Shown piece after piece: positions 32,357 through 45,607 of a stretch of DNA of 64,000 nt. A model generated the notes under the pieces. That model had not been told where the DNA came from. It searched no databases and was given only the letters and a program-made list of their open reading frames with translations. Positions within the stretch are counted from its first letter, which is position 1. Each line of letters starts with the position of its first letter. Origin of the DNA: Eucalyptus grandis (Eukaryota; Streptophyta; Magnoliopsida; Myrtales; Myrtaceae); contig NC_052618.1 of the NCBI RefSeq assembly GCF_016545825.1, positions 59,512,561 to 59,576,560 on the forward strand, in the 5' to 3' direction. Both the position numbers and the translations under genes were made by a program.

Positions 32357-34115
32357 ATGAGTACCACAACGAAGGTGGGATGCGTAACTGAAGTGTCCGG
32401 TTACATAGCATCCTGTCTTGTCGAGTTGTTGCTCCACCTTGACTATACAGTCAAAGCAACTGTGTGCAAACCCAATAAGTTTCTGCAACTTTATGCTTAT
32501 GCTCTAATCTTCAGAATCTTCAACCTTTTGAATATTCGGTCTGCTCATTTTAGTATTAGTATGGTTTGCAATTTCTTAGTTGAAACATTTTAGATGATAC
32601 AAAATGTGTAACAAAATCTGTCACACCATGAATCTGTTCTTTCCTAATGATCTCTTACCTTTTGGATAAACTCAGACATGTAATATCCAAGTGTTATTTG
32701 TGGCCACTTGTGTGCACGTGTATGCATATGCCTACTTGCCTTTGGGCGTTCAGGTTGCCTATTACATTAAGTCGTCCAGATTTAAATGCCTGAAAATTAG
32801 ATCTCTTGCAGTACAATCATACATGACCACTTGAGCGAATCAAATACAGAGCCGACATCATAACTTGATAATTGCAGTCTAGTGACTGAGAGTTACAGCA
32901 ATTTTAATCAGCCAAATTAAATCTTGTTCTTGCATGTGCAATTAAACTTGTGATTCAAAGAAGACATGATACTTCTAGCCCTCAAAGGGGCTAAGGAGAG
33001 AGTACATTTATTTAAAGCAGAATTGCTGGAAGAAGGGTAATTCAACTTGATAGTTGATGGGTGCGAAGCTGTTTTATATACAGCATCACCGGTGATTTTC
33101 TCAGCGGCTGAAGCCCAGGCGTCTGTATCTTGCTGTTATCCATCATTTCTCTACATCTTCAGTATTGTATCTTCAAAATTCTAGTTCGTTTCAACTTGTC
33201 CTTTGTATGTGCAGTCAATCAAATGGTAAATGATATAATATTTCTTAGGTAATTCAACATAAATTTATCTGATGGGATTCTAGTCTTATTACCGGCTGAA
33301 ATAGTAGATACTGCAGCCAGAGGGACCCTAAATGTTCTCAAATCATGTGCAAAAGTCCCTTCAATCAAGAGAGTGGTTGTGACATTCTCCATGGCCTCGC
33401 TTGTCTGCAGTAGAAAATTCCTCACCCGTGGTAATTGATGAGACAGGGTCTCCGATCCGGTTTTATGTGAGGAACCGAAGGCCTGTAAGTAGACTGTTCT
33501 TTTCGACATTGTTGGTCTCTTTTGCTTGGTCTGTCATACCCTACACGATCTTCAACATTCTTTTTTTTTCTAGTTGGAAAATTGCCAACATATTGATTTT
33601 TAGATGATTTGGAACACGAGCTGATGCTATAAAATATCGATGCCAAACATATTCACTCGATGGCTTGAATTGATTCACTGTAGTGCCAAGCGGTCGAGAA
33701 ATGCTTCTCTCTTGCCTTAAGGGTGTGATGTTTACCTATTTGATTAATTCCTCAACCTTCTTGCATATGAACGTGCTCCCATGTATTTTTCTGATATAGG
33801 CACATAACTAAAAAGCTTCTCATTATTTAAGACCTCTGTATTTCCCTAAAAATTTAGTTACCTATATCTCTTTAAGTGGTGGTTCTAGAATGCCAGATGA
33901 GGCAGTGTCGTCAAGTTGACGTCGGTTATTTTTGTGACAAGCGCATGAGTTCTTTCATTGCATTAATATGGTCTTTCTATTTTCAGCTTTGGTATGTGCT
34001 TTCCAAAACCTTAGCGGAGGTGCCAGCTTGAAATTGCTAAAGAGCACAAAGATTGACCCGTCATGATAAAGTCAGGACACGTGATTGGTCCTCAATTAGA
34101 ACTGGATAACTTCAT
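32357..34115 (+). pseudogene. DFR/CCR-like reductase, decayed copy 2
   Basis: Exon 1 (32357-32474) still starts [10 protein letters not shown] but the glycine-rich loop reads EVSGYIAS. Exon 2 (about 32951-33118) has two in-frame stops, exon 3 (33295-33480) has a shift and stops, and exon 4 (33987-about 34110) is degraded. Exons 5 and 6 are missing. Donors after exons 1, 2 and 3 have changed from gt to at, gc and gc, so normal splicing is not expected. The exon lengths still match the paralogues. Confidence 0.88.
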
Positions 34116-34561
34116 GCCATACGTGACTGTGACATTATAGGCATATATGCACTACTAAGATTTATCCTCTACAACAACCTACAAGTGATTGGCATTCACA
34201 GTTTTGTTTTCTGCTTATAGGTTTACATTTTTATGTAAGTCAGTTATCTTGGTAGTGCTCTCACTTGAGCACTCTTAATAATGTGAGTTTCAATGCTAAA
34301 CGTTCTCACTTGGGAAAAGTTACCAATAATTCGATTTACAGTTCTGTTCATTCCTGCCCGTGCGAGACCCCGGTAAACTTGACTGCCGCTCCTTATCCTG
34401 GCCTCCTTTGATCAGACCTGATCTTTACAGGGTCACCATCTTTATAGAAGGCACGGCCACCAGGATAAGGGTAAGCTGCTTATCTCTCACCCATCGCTCA
34501 CAGAAGATCAGTGCGAATTGCAAAATTAAGCTGCTAATTAGAGAAGAAGAAGAAGAAGAAG

Positions 34562-37384
34562 ATGAGCACGAGAGAGGAGAAGCAGAAAGTGGTGTGTGTG
34601 TCTGGAGGGGCAGGTTACATAGCTTCTTGGGTGGTCAAGCTCTTGCTTCAGCGTGGCTACACTGTTAAAGCCACCATGCGAGACCCAAGTAAGCTTGCCA
34701 TCTCCATTCTCTCGATATCTTCTCTATCAGTTTTTTCGTGCTCCTGCGCCCTTCAAATTACGGATAAAACCATGCGGTGGAAACGACTAGAATCGTCCTC
34801 GATGAAATAAATGTTATCGGGACCCATTATTTTCTTTCAGTTATATTTCTTTTCTTGGTAATTCTATTTAATGTTTTCTACGAGATACTAGGCCATGTTT
34901 CATCCATTGGGACACCATGTAGATTTCACCAAGTATGCGGGGCGCCTTATTGAAATTTTAGAGTCTAAAGCTCTTGATTTCTTCATTCTCATTTCAGCAC
35001 TACGAAAACACAATCTAGCAGCTAAAATCTACCATTAGATCTCCACGAATCAACTAAATGATGCAAGTCATTAATTACCTCTTGAGCCAGAGCAAGTTCA
35101 TCCAAGAATGATGTAACTTATCTTTTTCTGCCCATTTGGCCATAGATGAAGCGATTTTAATAGTATGTCAATGAGGGTGACCACTAGAATTCTGGATTCC
35201 AACCCCTTAAATGAATAATTTTCATTCTTGTTTGTGTGTTACAGATGACCCAAAGAAGACAGAACACCTTCTGGCACTTGAAGGGGCTAAGGAGAGACTG
35301 CAATTATTTAAAGGGGACTTGCTGGAAGAAGGGTCCTTTGACTCAGTAGTCAATGGGTGCATAGGCGTTTTTCATACTGCATCACCTGTCTTGCTCTCAG
35401 TTGCTGACCCCCAGGTGCTTGTATCTTGTCAGTTCAGCCATCCTTCGTGCCTTATACTCGTCTCTGTTGCAATGTTGTCCTTGGTTTTTACATAACCTGT
35501 TTACATTTCACTCCATTCCATTATCCATGTATCGGGGACTTCTCTAATGATCTTGCTTTGTGCTCCAGCAATCAGTTTCTAGTGATCCAACACAAGGAGT
35601 TTCAATTTTTTCTGATAGTTCTGATAGGTTCTGTTCTGAATGATTTTGTTTTCTCTTGCATAATTTAGGCTGAATTAATTGATCCTGCCCTAAAAGGCAC
35701 ACTTAATGTTTTGCGGTCATGTGCCAAAGTCTCTTCTATCAAGAGAGTGGTGGTGACATCTTCTATTGCTACGGTCTCATATATTGCAAAGCCTCTGACG
35801 TCTGGTGATCTAGTTGATGAGACTTGGTTTTCAGATCCAGACTTTCGTGAGAAATCTAAGGTTGGTTGTCTGTAATTTCTTCACAATACTGGTAATCTTG
35901 GAATTCCTTTGATTATGTTGAACCCAGTCCATGTTGTGTCAAAGGTAATTGAGCTGAGGCAAAAGATACTTACATTATAAGTTTGGTTTTTCCTTGTTCA
36001 GCTTTGGTATGTTCTCTCAAAAATCTTGGCAGAGAAGGCGGCCTGGGAATCGGCAAAGGAGAATGAGATTGACTTGGTCACGATTAACCCAGGAATTGTC
36101 ATTGGCCCTTTGCTGCAGCCCACTGTTAATCTCAGTGTGGAGGTGATACTGAACTTTGTTAATGGTATGGATGTATGACTATTTTGCTATTCCACGTGGA
36201 CTTACTCCTTCTTGGTTCTTGAAAAGTTAGTCTGATGATCCTATGTTCAAATTCTTATGACTCTGGCAAATAGTCTGATCCATGATAGGTGCGTCTGGTT
36301 TGCAATTAAAGTAGGAGGGCAGTCGTGCTTTACATAATGGCATTCATTGATGAGACCTTTTCCCACGCATTTTGATTGTAAGTTTCCAAGTCTGGAAAAG
36401 AGAAATGAAAAATCTGATAAGTATCTGCTACAAATTGTATGTTGATGTCGAAAATAACTTAACACTTATCATGCAGGAGCTCAAACATTTCCAAATGAAT
36501 GTTATTGTTTTGCCGATGTCAGAGATGTAGCGAATGCACATGTTCTAGCTTTTGAAAATCCCTCAGCTTGCGGAAGATACTGTGTAGTAGGAGAAGTCAT
36601 ACATTGTCATGACGCCTTGAAGATTTTGCAGAATCTGTACCCAACATTGCACCTTCCTGATAAGTAAGTTCTTTTTTCTGTAATTACTCTTCCTTATTTC
36701 CAACTTGTCTGCTGCTTGACTGTTGGCCATTCAAAACAGCCTGTGAAAGATTAGCACGCTTTTTTCCTCTGAGAAAATACATGATGGGCCTTGTTGGTTG
36801 GAACGAAGTAGAGGGACTGCACTGATTATGATGAAATTGGAGATTTAATAGCAATAAACTTACTGAGGTCATTGAATATCAGTTCAGGACTGACAAGAAA
36901 ACCATACAAGGTAATTAAATGTAACATGGACTACATAGTGATTCGAAGCATCAGAAGGAATCTTCATGTTCGTTTATTAGTCTGTTCAATAGAAAAATGT
37001 GCGACAAGGTCAAACTTGGAGTATCACCAGTTTAACTAAGTGAACATTCAACGCCCATTTATATCACAAGGCCTTGATCGTAACATTCTTGATCAATCAC
37101 TACCAATTTCAATAGTGGGTGTAAATGCCATCTTGTTTGTTTAGTAACAAAAGCCCGTCTGAGACAGCCACTGGATTCCATGTGACTGATCTTCTCAAGA
37201 TGTCTAGGAGAATCACACTTTGTTTGTCTAATGATGCAGATGCGAAGATGACAAACCTTTTGCATCGAAGTATGAATACTCAAGAGAAAAGGCGGAAGCT
37301 CTGGGTGTCGACTTCACTCCTTTAGAGATCAGTCTAAGAGACACCATTGAATCTTTTCGGGAGAAGGGGTTCATCTCGGTCTAG
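34562..37384 (+). CDS. DFR/CCR-like NADPH reductase (phenylacetaldehyde reductase / short-chain CAD type), intact
   Basis: Six exons (34562-34688, 35245-35414, 35669-35860, 36002-36164, 36477-36663, 37240-37384) join in frame to 327 aa with GT/AG junctions throughout. This is the usual length for extended short-chain dehydrogenases of the DFR/CCR group, soluble enzymes that reduce aromatic aldehydes or flavonoid/lignan-type carbonyls with NADPH. The Rossmann loop is GGAGYIA at residues 15-21, and Arg40 lies where NADPH-binding members have a basic residue. The catalytic triad is Ser130/131 (VVVTSS), Tyr166 and Lys170 (YVLSK). HTASP at 86-90 is also typical. Closest by memory are phenylacetaldehyde reductase-like proteins and the 35-kDa Eucalyptus CAD1. 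The substrate cannot be fixed from sequence. A weak TATA-like tttatag lies at 34441. It is the only fully open copy in the array. Confidence 0.93.
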
Positions 37385-39861
37385 GCACCTGCTTAAAAAC
37401 AGCACGTCTGATAATTCGAGGTTCCTTGCTTTCTGTCCTCCGTCACATCCCTCATACTCATATGTGCAGAATAACTACGCGCATCCACTTTACGAAACAA
37501 GTTTTACCGGTTGAAGTTTCTTCACGTGATTTGTAGTCCGATATGACTTACAGCTAGAAGTGTAGAATATCTGCAGAAATCTCTAAAGACCTGCATCTTC
37601 TTGGGGTAATATTGCGAATGAACAAGTTGAGCTAGCATTTTATCGGACGCCCTCATCTCCGGTGTACTCCATTAGAAGCTACGTGGAAGAAAAATATGAC
37701 TACGTACATACCATTTAAAACCAGATCAGATACTCAGAAACCAAGGATTTACAAAGGAAGTGAAGTATTTCTTTTCCAGGAGAAAGACATAAGGGAAGAC
37801 GAGAAAAAATTGAAGAGAGGAATCCATTGGCCAAGGACAAAGAGAGATTCCGTACCACTCGCTCCACGTTTGCCTCGTCCTTATTATGAATCTTGCCGAG
37901 AGATGCGCATGGCAACGCTGAAAGTAGTATTCCTTCTGCTTGCCTTCCTTTTGACAACATTGTGTTGTTTCCTTATTTAGTACATAACCTTTTATGTGTT
38001 TCATTAGTGTGATTATATAAAACTTGTCGCGCAGAATTCTAATATTTCGTTGCCAAATAACAAACAACTTTCCATGCATGGTGATTTTATGATATGATTA
38101 GCAAACTTTATATCTTATTGTAAAGTAGTGTAACGGACAGCTTGTTGGTCAAATGCGCTGACGGTGATTTACCAAAATGTTGACAGGTTACCAATGATAA
38201 ATACAGTAATACTTTATCAACCTTCTCTTTTTTTTTCACTAAGTTATCACTCTAAACAAAAAACTCAAATGCAAAATTAGTGACTTCCCAGTGAAATTGC
38301 AAGGTAGTAAGTTCCTAGCAGAGTGAAGAATTTATTGACTTCAAATGAAATGCATTATCATTGTTTCGCCGGTAAGTCACTAACTATTGGGCCACAAACG
38401 TAAAACTTAGCCCGCTTTTAGCATAGCAAGTTATCATTTTAGAAATTTTCTGCTTAGTAGATGGATCCGCTCGTAAAATTTGAAAGTATTTGATAATTCA
38501 TTAGTTGATACGAGGTCATGACATCATTATTTTATCAGTGAGTTATTAAGTATTTGATGTGTTCACTTTAAATTTTAAAGCATTGTTGATCTATTACTAT
38601 ATATTATGTTTGAGAATGGTAAAATCTTAATTATGGTGGTAAGTTTCTAATTAATTAATTGGGCCACTTGTAAAATTTTGAAGTACTTGATAATCTATTC
38701 CTCGATAGGAGATAAAATCATTATTTCGCCGGTAAGTCACTAACTATTGGGCCACAAATGTAAAAAGTCAACAGCTCTTCAACTACTGGTACGCGTTTTG
38801 AAAATGATCGAATCATTGTTTCATTGACAAGTTACTAGTTCACTGATGAAATCATCTTGTAGATTTTTTCTTTAAAAAATAGTAATCTACTACCGGATGT
38901 GAGTGTGGTAAAATCATCAGGGAAAATACCAAATATGTGGATGCCTACCATGAACGTGTTTGGAAATATTTAGCCAATTTAATTACTCTGTAGCATGACA
39001 TAGTTGAAATTTAGCCAATATGGATGTGATGTAACATGGGAAAATTGTTTATCCATGTCACACAACAGCATCATCCGGCGGCCACACTAGTTAGATTTTC
39101 CAAAATATGGTGTCATTAGGAATTGATTAGAAAAATTGTGAAAATAGAAGGATGTGATAAGACATATTAAATGTACATGGACTTGATCAAAGAATTGTGC
39201 AAGTACATGAATGAAAAGTAGAGTTTGACTTTCTTCTATGGATAACTACCGCCTCTTAGAAATATACCAATCATTGAAAAGATAAATTTGTTAACGGAAC
39301 ACTGTCATCTTCAGTTATGTTACGACTGGATGACAGATTCTAGTAACAAAGTACTCTCCACATCCATGGCCATGATGAATAAAATACGAAATAAAGATTA
39401 GATAGACTCATTGTGATATGCATTAATATTGATAATCCAAGCACAAGCATAGAGCTCGACTATTTGAAAATCTATTAAATACCCTACAAGTCCCATGAAG
39501 AGGTTAAATTCAATTTTTAGCTTATTTTTGTGACTTTGACTAATAGTAGTTTACGCAAAATTAATGAAAAAATTACATGGGGCTAAATTGAAACGAATCT
39601 TTCCTGTAGGCATGGCATCCGAAGACATTTCCTTGAGCCGTAGCCGGTTTAGACAAGTAAGTTGCCTTTGAGTCAGGCATGACACAAGTGATCGGATATT
39701 TTGGTCGATGCCCAACCCTTGTGGTCTAGAATAGGTGATCATTCAAAGTTTCTCCATCTATCTTCTCTGATTGAAGGATTTAAGTTGGTGAGACGTGAAT
39801 GTTGAAAATTATTCAAGTTGAACATTATCTGAAAGCAATCATAGATGATTTTTCTTTTCCT
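37385..39861. other. Intergenic AT-rich DNA with recurring motif
   Basis: The segment tcgccggtaagtcactaact and its continuation attgggccacaaa occur twice, at about 38366 and 38726, exactly 360 bp apart. Looser relatives containing gtaaaattt.gaagta.ttgataat lie between. This suggests a worn tandem repeat. A separate 95-codon frame at 37696-37980 ends in a hydrophobic run (VVFLLLAFLLTTLCCFLI). I do not recognise it and do not call a gene. Confidence 0.4.
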
Positions 39862-39869
39862 TATATATA
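39862..39869 (+). promoter_or_regulatory. TATA box of the reductase gene at 39945
   Basis: tatatata lies 76 bp upstream of the ATG, in a reasonable position for a plant core promoter with a short leader. Confidence 0.55.
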
Positions 39870-39944
39870 GAATGCAAATGTTATGTACCATCCAAAGGAC
39901 CAGTAGAAGATTCAGCTCCAAGGATAGGAGAGAAGAGAGGGAAA

Positions 39945-42027
39945 ATGAGCACAACAGAGAAGGTGGTTTGTGTAACCGGAGGGGCTGGTTACATAGCATC
40001 ATGGCTCATCAACTTGCTGCTTCATAGGGGCTATACAGTCAAAGCGACCATCCGCAACACCAGTAAGTTCATCGTTTCATCTTCATGTTTTGTTCTTAAT
40101 AATTTTTTTTTTTTTTTGGATTCTTGGGTGGTGCACTCTATTCTTAGAAAATGATTCACAGTTTCTTAGTCGAATCATTCTGATGCATGGACTTTGTACC
40201 AAATTCCGTTTTTATCAGAAAGTGTGCTCTTCTAATCGTCTCTTCCCATTTGGATTCACTCGCATATGCGTGTATGTATTTGGAAGTGCATAACTGCATG
40301 TGTACGCATATACTGATTTGTCTATGTGCTTTTGGAGCTCTGGCAATATAACATGTTCGAGTTCGCTGCCTAAAGAGTTAATCCCTTGCAATATTCGAAT
40401 CCATTATGTCTTAATCCTGGTTTTTTATAGATGTGGATATGTTGCAACTCAGGTCAAGATCAAGTACTAGCATGTTTCATGATTCATAACTTGATGTCAT
40501 TCTATATGAAGGAACTTAGATTGTGATCAATCAGATCTAATTCTGCATTCTGGTATGTGCATATAAGCAGATGATTCACGGAAGACACAACATCTTCTGG
40601 CACTTGGAGGGGCCAAGGAGAGGCTCCATTTGTTTAAAGCAGATTTGCTAGAAGAAGGGTCCTTTGACTCGATAGTCGATGGGTGCGGAGCTGTTTTTCA
40701 TACAGCATCACCTGTGGTTTTCTCAGCTTCGGATCCCCAGGTGTCTGCACTTATCAGTTCGTTCCGCTTTGTACTGTAGATTCATATGATAGATGATCTC
40801 ATATTACTTGGGTGATTTGGCAAAATCGTACTGATGATCTCCTTCATCTTGCAGGCTGAAATAGTGGATCCTGCAGTCAGAGGCACCTTAAACGTTCTCA
40901 AATCATGTGCAAAAGTCCCTTCTATCAAGCGAGTGGTTTTGACCTCCTCTATGGCTGCAGTAGTGTTCAATGGAAAACCTCTGACCTCTGGTGTGGTGGT
41001 TGATGAAACATGGTTCTCTGATCCGGTTTTCTGCGAGGAATCAAAGGTAGTAAGATGCTTTTTCTTGACATTGTTGGTCTCTTTGCTTGGTCCATTGTCT
41101 GTGAGTTCGTTCATCGCATTGTTGTGGCTCTGCTATTTTCAGCTTTGGTATGTGCTCTCCAAAACCTTGGCGGAGAAGGCTGCTTGGGAATTTGCTAAAG
41201 AGAAGAGGATCGACCTGGTCGTGATGAACCCAGGACATGTGATTGGCCCTCTTTTGCAGCCTACGGTCAATCTCTCGGTGGAATTGATATTGAACTTTGT
41301 CAACGGTATTACTTGATGGTTTCTATGTCACGCGTACTATTTTCCATGAAATGATTCTTTCTTCTACACATCATGTCAGCATTTGGCATCTCTTTTAAAT
41401 TCTGAGATTGACCAGGGGAGGATTGATGCAATGTCATAACTGCATAATTAGATGCAATCCATTTCCATGTGCAAGAAGAAACACGGTTGCTCAAGGAAAT
41501 TGATTTTCCATTAAAAATGGTGTCAGCAGTGGGACTAATCGAGACATGTATGATGTAGGAACTGAAGAATTTCCCAATGCGTCCTATGGATTTGTTGATG
41601 TCGAGACGTCGCACGAGCACATATTCAAGCTCTTGAAAACCCTTCAGCCAGTGGCAGATATTGCATAGTTGGAGGAGTAATGCACCGTCCTGACATGTCG
41701 AAGATCTTGCACCATCTCTATCCCACATTGCCCCTCCCAGAAAAGTAAGTTCCCGTTTTTGTTCAACACCATAGATTAAAGGGTAACTTTTTTCTCTTAA
41801 GAGCAAGTTGAGAAATGGTCTTATGTCGAGCATATACACTAACGTTAACCGATGCTGCACGAATCATGCGTTTTGAACACAGATGTGAAGATGACAAGCC
41901 TGCTGTGGTGGCTCATCAGATATCAAGGGAAAAAGTAGAAGGTTTGGGTGTGAATTTCATACCTCTGGAGGTTAGCATAAAAGAAACTGTTGAAAGCCTC
42001 AAGGAGAAAGGTTTCCTCTCTTTTTGA
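39945..42027 (+). CDS. DFR/CCR-like NADPH reductase, 1-nt deletion in exon 5
   Basis: Exons are 39945-40062, 40571-40740, 40855-41046, 41143-41305, 41559-41744 and 41883-42027. All splice sites are canonical and all lengths match the paralogues except exon 5, which is 186 instead of 187 nt. One A is missing near 41602, where paralogues read FVDVRDVA, so the frame is lost for the last third. Upstream are the NADPH loop GGAGYIAS, the catalytic TSS and YVLSK. Exon 6 ends KEKGFLSF and a stop in its own frame. With every other site intact, this is either a very recent pseudogene or a base-call error in an active gene. Confidence 0.85.
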
Positions 42028-42795
42028 GCTTTTTCTTCGGAGGTCGGCCTAAGCAACATCGTTGGGAGCCTCAAGGGTGAAGGCAGAATCTCTCTATTTG
42101 AGCTAGCTTTTCTCGATCGATGACGCTGACCTCATAGTCATACTTAAAAGGTTGCTGATAATGTATTGTATATTTCATCTAGTTATTGTGGTCGGACCAT
42201 GTATGGTCTTTTGTACTCTTGTTGAATAGAGCTTTCCATCTCTAAACTTGAAAGATGATGCAATGCTGAATGTCTATCCTATAGTCATTGTATGCGAATT
42301 TGTTTTAATATTCAATAACAATATCAGGAAAATTGAGTGTGATAATATTGAAAATATTTTATTGGAAAAATCAAGAAAGTTGAAGGGCTCAATATATCCA
42401 AGAAAAAGTCCAACAAAAAAAAAAAAAAAAAGAAAAAACATAAATTAAGGGATCAAATATGGTTTATCCCAAATCAAGAATTAGATATGTACAACTACTT
42501 GATACTTCCTATAAATATAAAAGAAAATTTTTAATTAATATCTCAAAGCTTAAAGTAAAGCTACTCATGAGGAGGTGGAAGAGTTCCTCTTGAAATTGGG
42601 CGCCGCCCCAGGACATTGGAAAGCGATACGAACCTTTTGGCTCAAAGAAAAGTCGAAACGAAATGTAATTATTACCCAGTGATGTCTCACGTACGTAATG
42701 GCTTACGAGTTGCGAGAAGGCGTCTGTCGTCAACCAGGAGCGACAAAAAATGGGTTTGGATTATTTTTGAAGATTCGGCCGAACATCGGGCTCTT

Positions 42796-42803
42796 TATAA
42801 TAA
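42796..42803 (+). promoter_or_regulatory. TATA box of the reductase gene at 42881
   Basis: tataataa lies about 80 bp upstream of the ATG, in the same relative position as the box of the gene at 39945. Confidence 0.5.
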
Positions 42804-42880
42804 GGTCCATCTGCTGCTCCAAGAGAGGAGACCAGCGCGCGCGCGAACTCCACACGGTTCAGGTGCCAAGAACGGAGGAG

Positions 42881-45607
42881 ATGAGCGGAGCAGAGAAGGT
42901 GGTGGGCGTGATCGGAGGGTCGGGTTACATAGCTTCTTGGCTGGTCAAGCTCTTGCTCCTCCGTGGCTACACTGTTCGAGCCACTGTCCGAGACCCATGT
43001 AAGAAAAGAGTTCCCTTTCTTTATACTCTCTCTCTCTCTCTCTCTCTGCTCTGCTCTTTTGACCTTCTTGGGTGTTGTCAAGCTGTTGGAAGAAAAAAAT
43101 AGAGCTGTTGAAATCTGATAACCCACATGAAGTTGTGTCCAAACCCTTTGTTAGAGTGAAACCATCAAAGCTATTTTTTTCTCTGAGAGATAGAAGAATT
43201 TTGGTAGCTTCATTAGTTTTGTGTTGTAGACTGCCCTCTAATCTATGTATCTATCCAATAAAGTCCAAATCTTTTGCATCCTGTTCGACTTTGTTGAAGA
43301 AGTGGCACGCTCAAGCCATCGTCTAGATTCCGGATTCTTGATTTATTTATTTTCAGTATCAGTTTTGCACAAGTTTCTCCGGGAACAATACGGCTCTTCT
43401 TGTCCCGCCTATGCCCTTTCTGACTGTAGATGCTACTGATGTGTCGGTGAGGGTGCTTGCAAGTTTTTGAATTTCAGTCAGTTGAATGGAGATTTTTCTC
43501 ATTCTTGTGCATGTGCAACAGCCGACCCAAAGAAGACAGGACACCTTCTGGCACTGGAGGGGGCAAAGGAGAGGCTGCATTTATTCGAAGCAGAATTGCT
43601 GGAAGAAGGGTCCTTTGACTCGGTAGTCGATGGATGCGAATGTGTTTTTCACACTGCATCGCCTGTTTTGTTCTCAGCTGCTGACCCCCAGGTGCTTGAA
43701 TCTTGCCATGTTAATCATCCAACGTTGTCCTTGTTTTCCTAAATAAGTAGATAGCTCATGGACAAACCATTCCATTCCATGTGGAAGGGGATTTGCTTTT
43801 CTTCTGCCACAATGAGTTCAGTTTCGGTTTTCTGATACTTTTTATGAAAATTTTACCGAATGATTTCTTCTATTACATGACTCAGGCTGAAATAATTGAT
43901 CCTGCCCTAAAAGGCACCCTTAATGTTCTAAGATCATGCGCCAAAGCCTCTTCTATCAAGAGAGTGGTTGTGACGTCCTCTATGGCTGCAGTTGCATTCA
44001 CTGCAAAACCTCTGACTTCAGGTGTTGTCCTTGATGAGACTTGGCATTCAGATCCAGAATTTTGCGAGAAATCCAAGGTTTGTATATCAAAATTTCCTGA
44101 CAATATGGCTGTTCATTTCTTTCACTTGTGAAATTTTACTGTTGAATTACATTCAGAGTTCCTGTTACTCAGTGAAACTGGTAAAATGCTGATTCTGAGA
44201 GGAGTTGGGACATCAGGGAACATTTCTCTCTTAAATCACATAGCTTTGACTAGACACTTTTTACGGATGCCCAAACCAAGCATTGCCTGTCTCATCACTT
44301 ACAGTTGTTTGTGTTACTCTTGCAATTTAGCCTGGCACCATGTTAGATGCTACGTATGCTTATTGAATACAGCAGTTTCTACATACTTCCTGGAGGAGAA
44401 CTACTTATCTTTCGTTTCTTTTAACCGGTAATCTCCGAATGCCTTGGATGACATCGAATGAAGTGCATGTCATGGCAATGGTTATTATATGTGTTGAATG
44501 AGGCGAAACATTCTAACAGTCTCTTTGGCTTATCTATCTTCAGCTCTGGTATATGCTTTCAAAAACCTTAGCAGAGAAAGCAGCTTGGGAATTTGCCAAA
44601 GAGAATGGAATTGACCTTGTGACGATAAACCCAGGATATGTGATCGGTCCCATCTTGCAGCCCACTGTTAATTTCTCCGTGGAGATAATACTGAACCTCG
44701 TTAATGGTATCACTATCATCTAGCCATAAATTATGTTTGTTGTTAAATCTTCGCCATTTTATTTCAGAGCGGCTTCGTCAAACATTTGTGCATACTTGTT
44801 CTCATTACCCAAAAGACAATCTCAAGGAGTAACTATAGAACTATGTTTCTGATTGAAGACAATCTCAGTGAAGTCGTATGCCCTTAACCATACTTATGAG
44901 TTATGGACGCATGTGCCTCAGAATGTCTTTCTGCATTGGTCCATGGAATAGCTATCCTTCTTTGCTAGTTAACTGAATTTGGCAACATGAGGTCCCGAGG
45001 CCCTTTCATTCTATCTACTGAATCTGCCTTATGTATATAAGGGTTTGCTTAATTGGCTGCACAGACACACTATTACAATCATTTATGGTAGATTTCCGCA
45101 TGCGACATGTTTTTTAACTACTGGCAGTAGCAGCATTCGCTACAAAGTTGTCTTGACGTTTGCATGGGAGTAATTGAGGCTTATCCTGCAGGAGCTCAAA
45201 CATTTCCAAATAAATGCTATAGATTTGTTGATGTCAGAGACGTTGCACTCGCACATATCCAAGCTTTTGAAAATCATTCAGCTCATGGAAGATATTGCCT
45301 AGTAGGCGACGTCGTACACTGTCATGATGCCTTGAAGATTCTCCGCAATCTCTACCCCACTTTGCACCTCCCAGAAAGTAAGTTATCATTTTTCCTTAAT
45401 TCTTATCTTCTGTCAGAATACTGTGCGTCCAAGAGATTACGGTTGTTTTCGTAATGGTGTAGATGCGAAGATGAGAAGCCTTTCTTGTCGAAGTATGAGA
45501 TATCAAGAAAGAAGGCAGAATCTCTGGGTGTCAACTTCACTCCATTGGAGGTGAGTCTGAGAGATACCGTCGAATGCCTCAAGGAAAAGGGATTCATCTC
45601 TATCTAG
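42881..45607 (+). CDS. DFR/CCR-like NADPH reductase, 1-nt deletion at the exon 5 donor
   Basis: Exons are 42881-42998, 43522-43691, 43886-44077, 44544-44706, 45192-45377 and 45463-45607. The first four are intact (loop [24 protein letters not shown]). Exon 5 ends gaaa|gtaagt, where the near-identical copy at 52200 has gagaa|gtaagt and other paralogues have gaaaa|gtaag. It is therefore one base short and exon 6 is read in a wrong frame to an early stop. The normal exon 6 frame ([19 protein letters not shown], ending KEKGFISI) is intact in the DNA. This could be a sequence error or a recent loss. The DNA from intron 1 onward is duplicated after the gap at 49755. Confidence 0.82.

Noticed and set aside
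37696..37980. A possible small secreted peptide gene (hydrophobic end of a 95-codon frame)
   Set aside because: The hydrophobic run is at the C-terminus and the frame stops right after it. There is no mature-peptide motif and no recognisable continuation exon.
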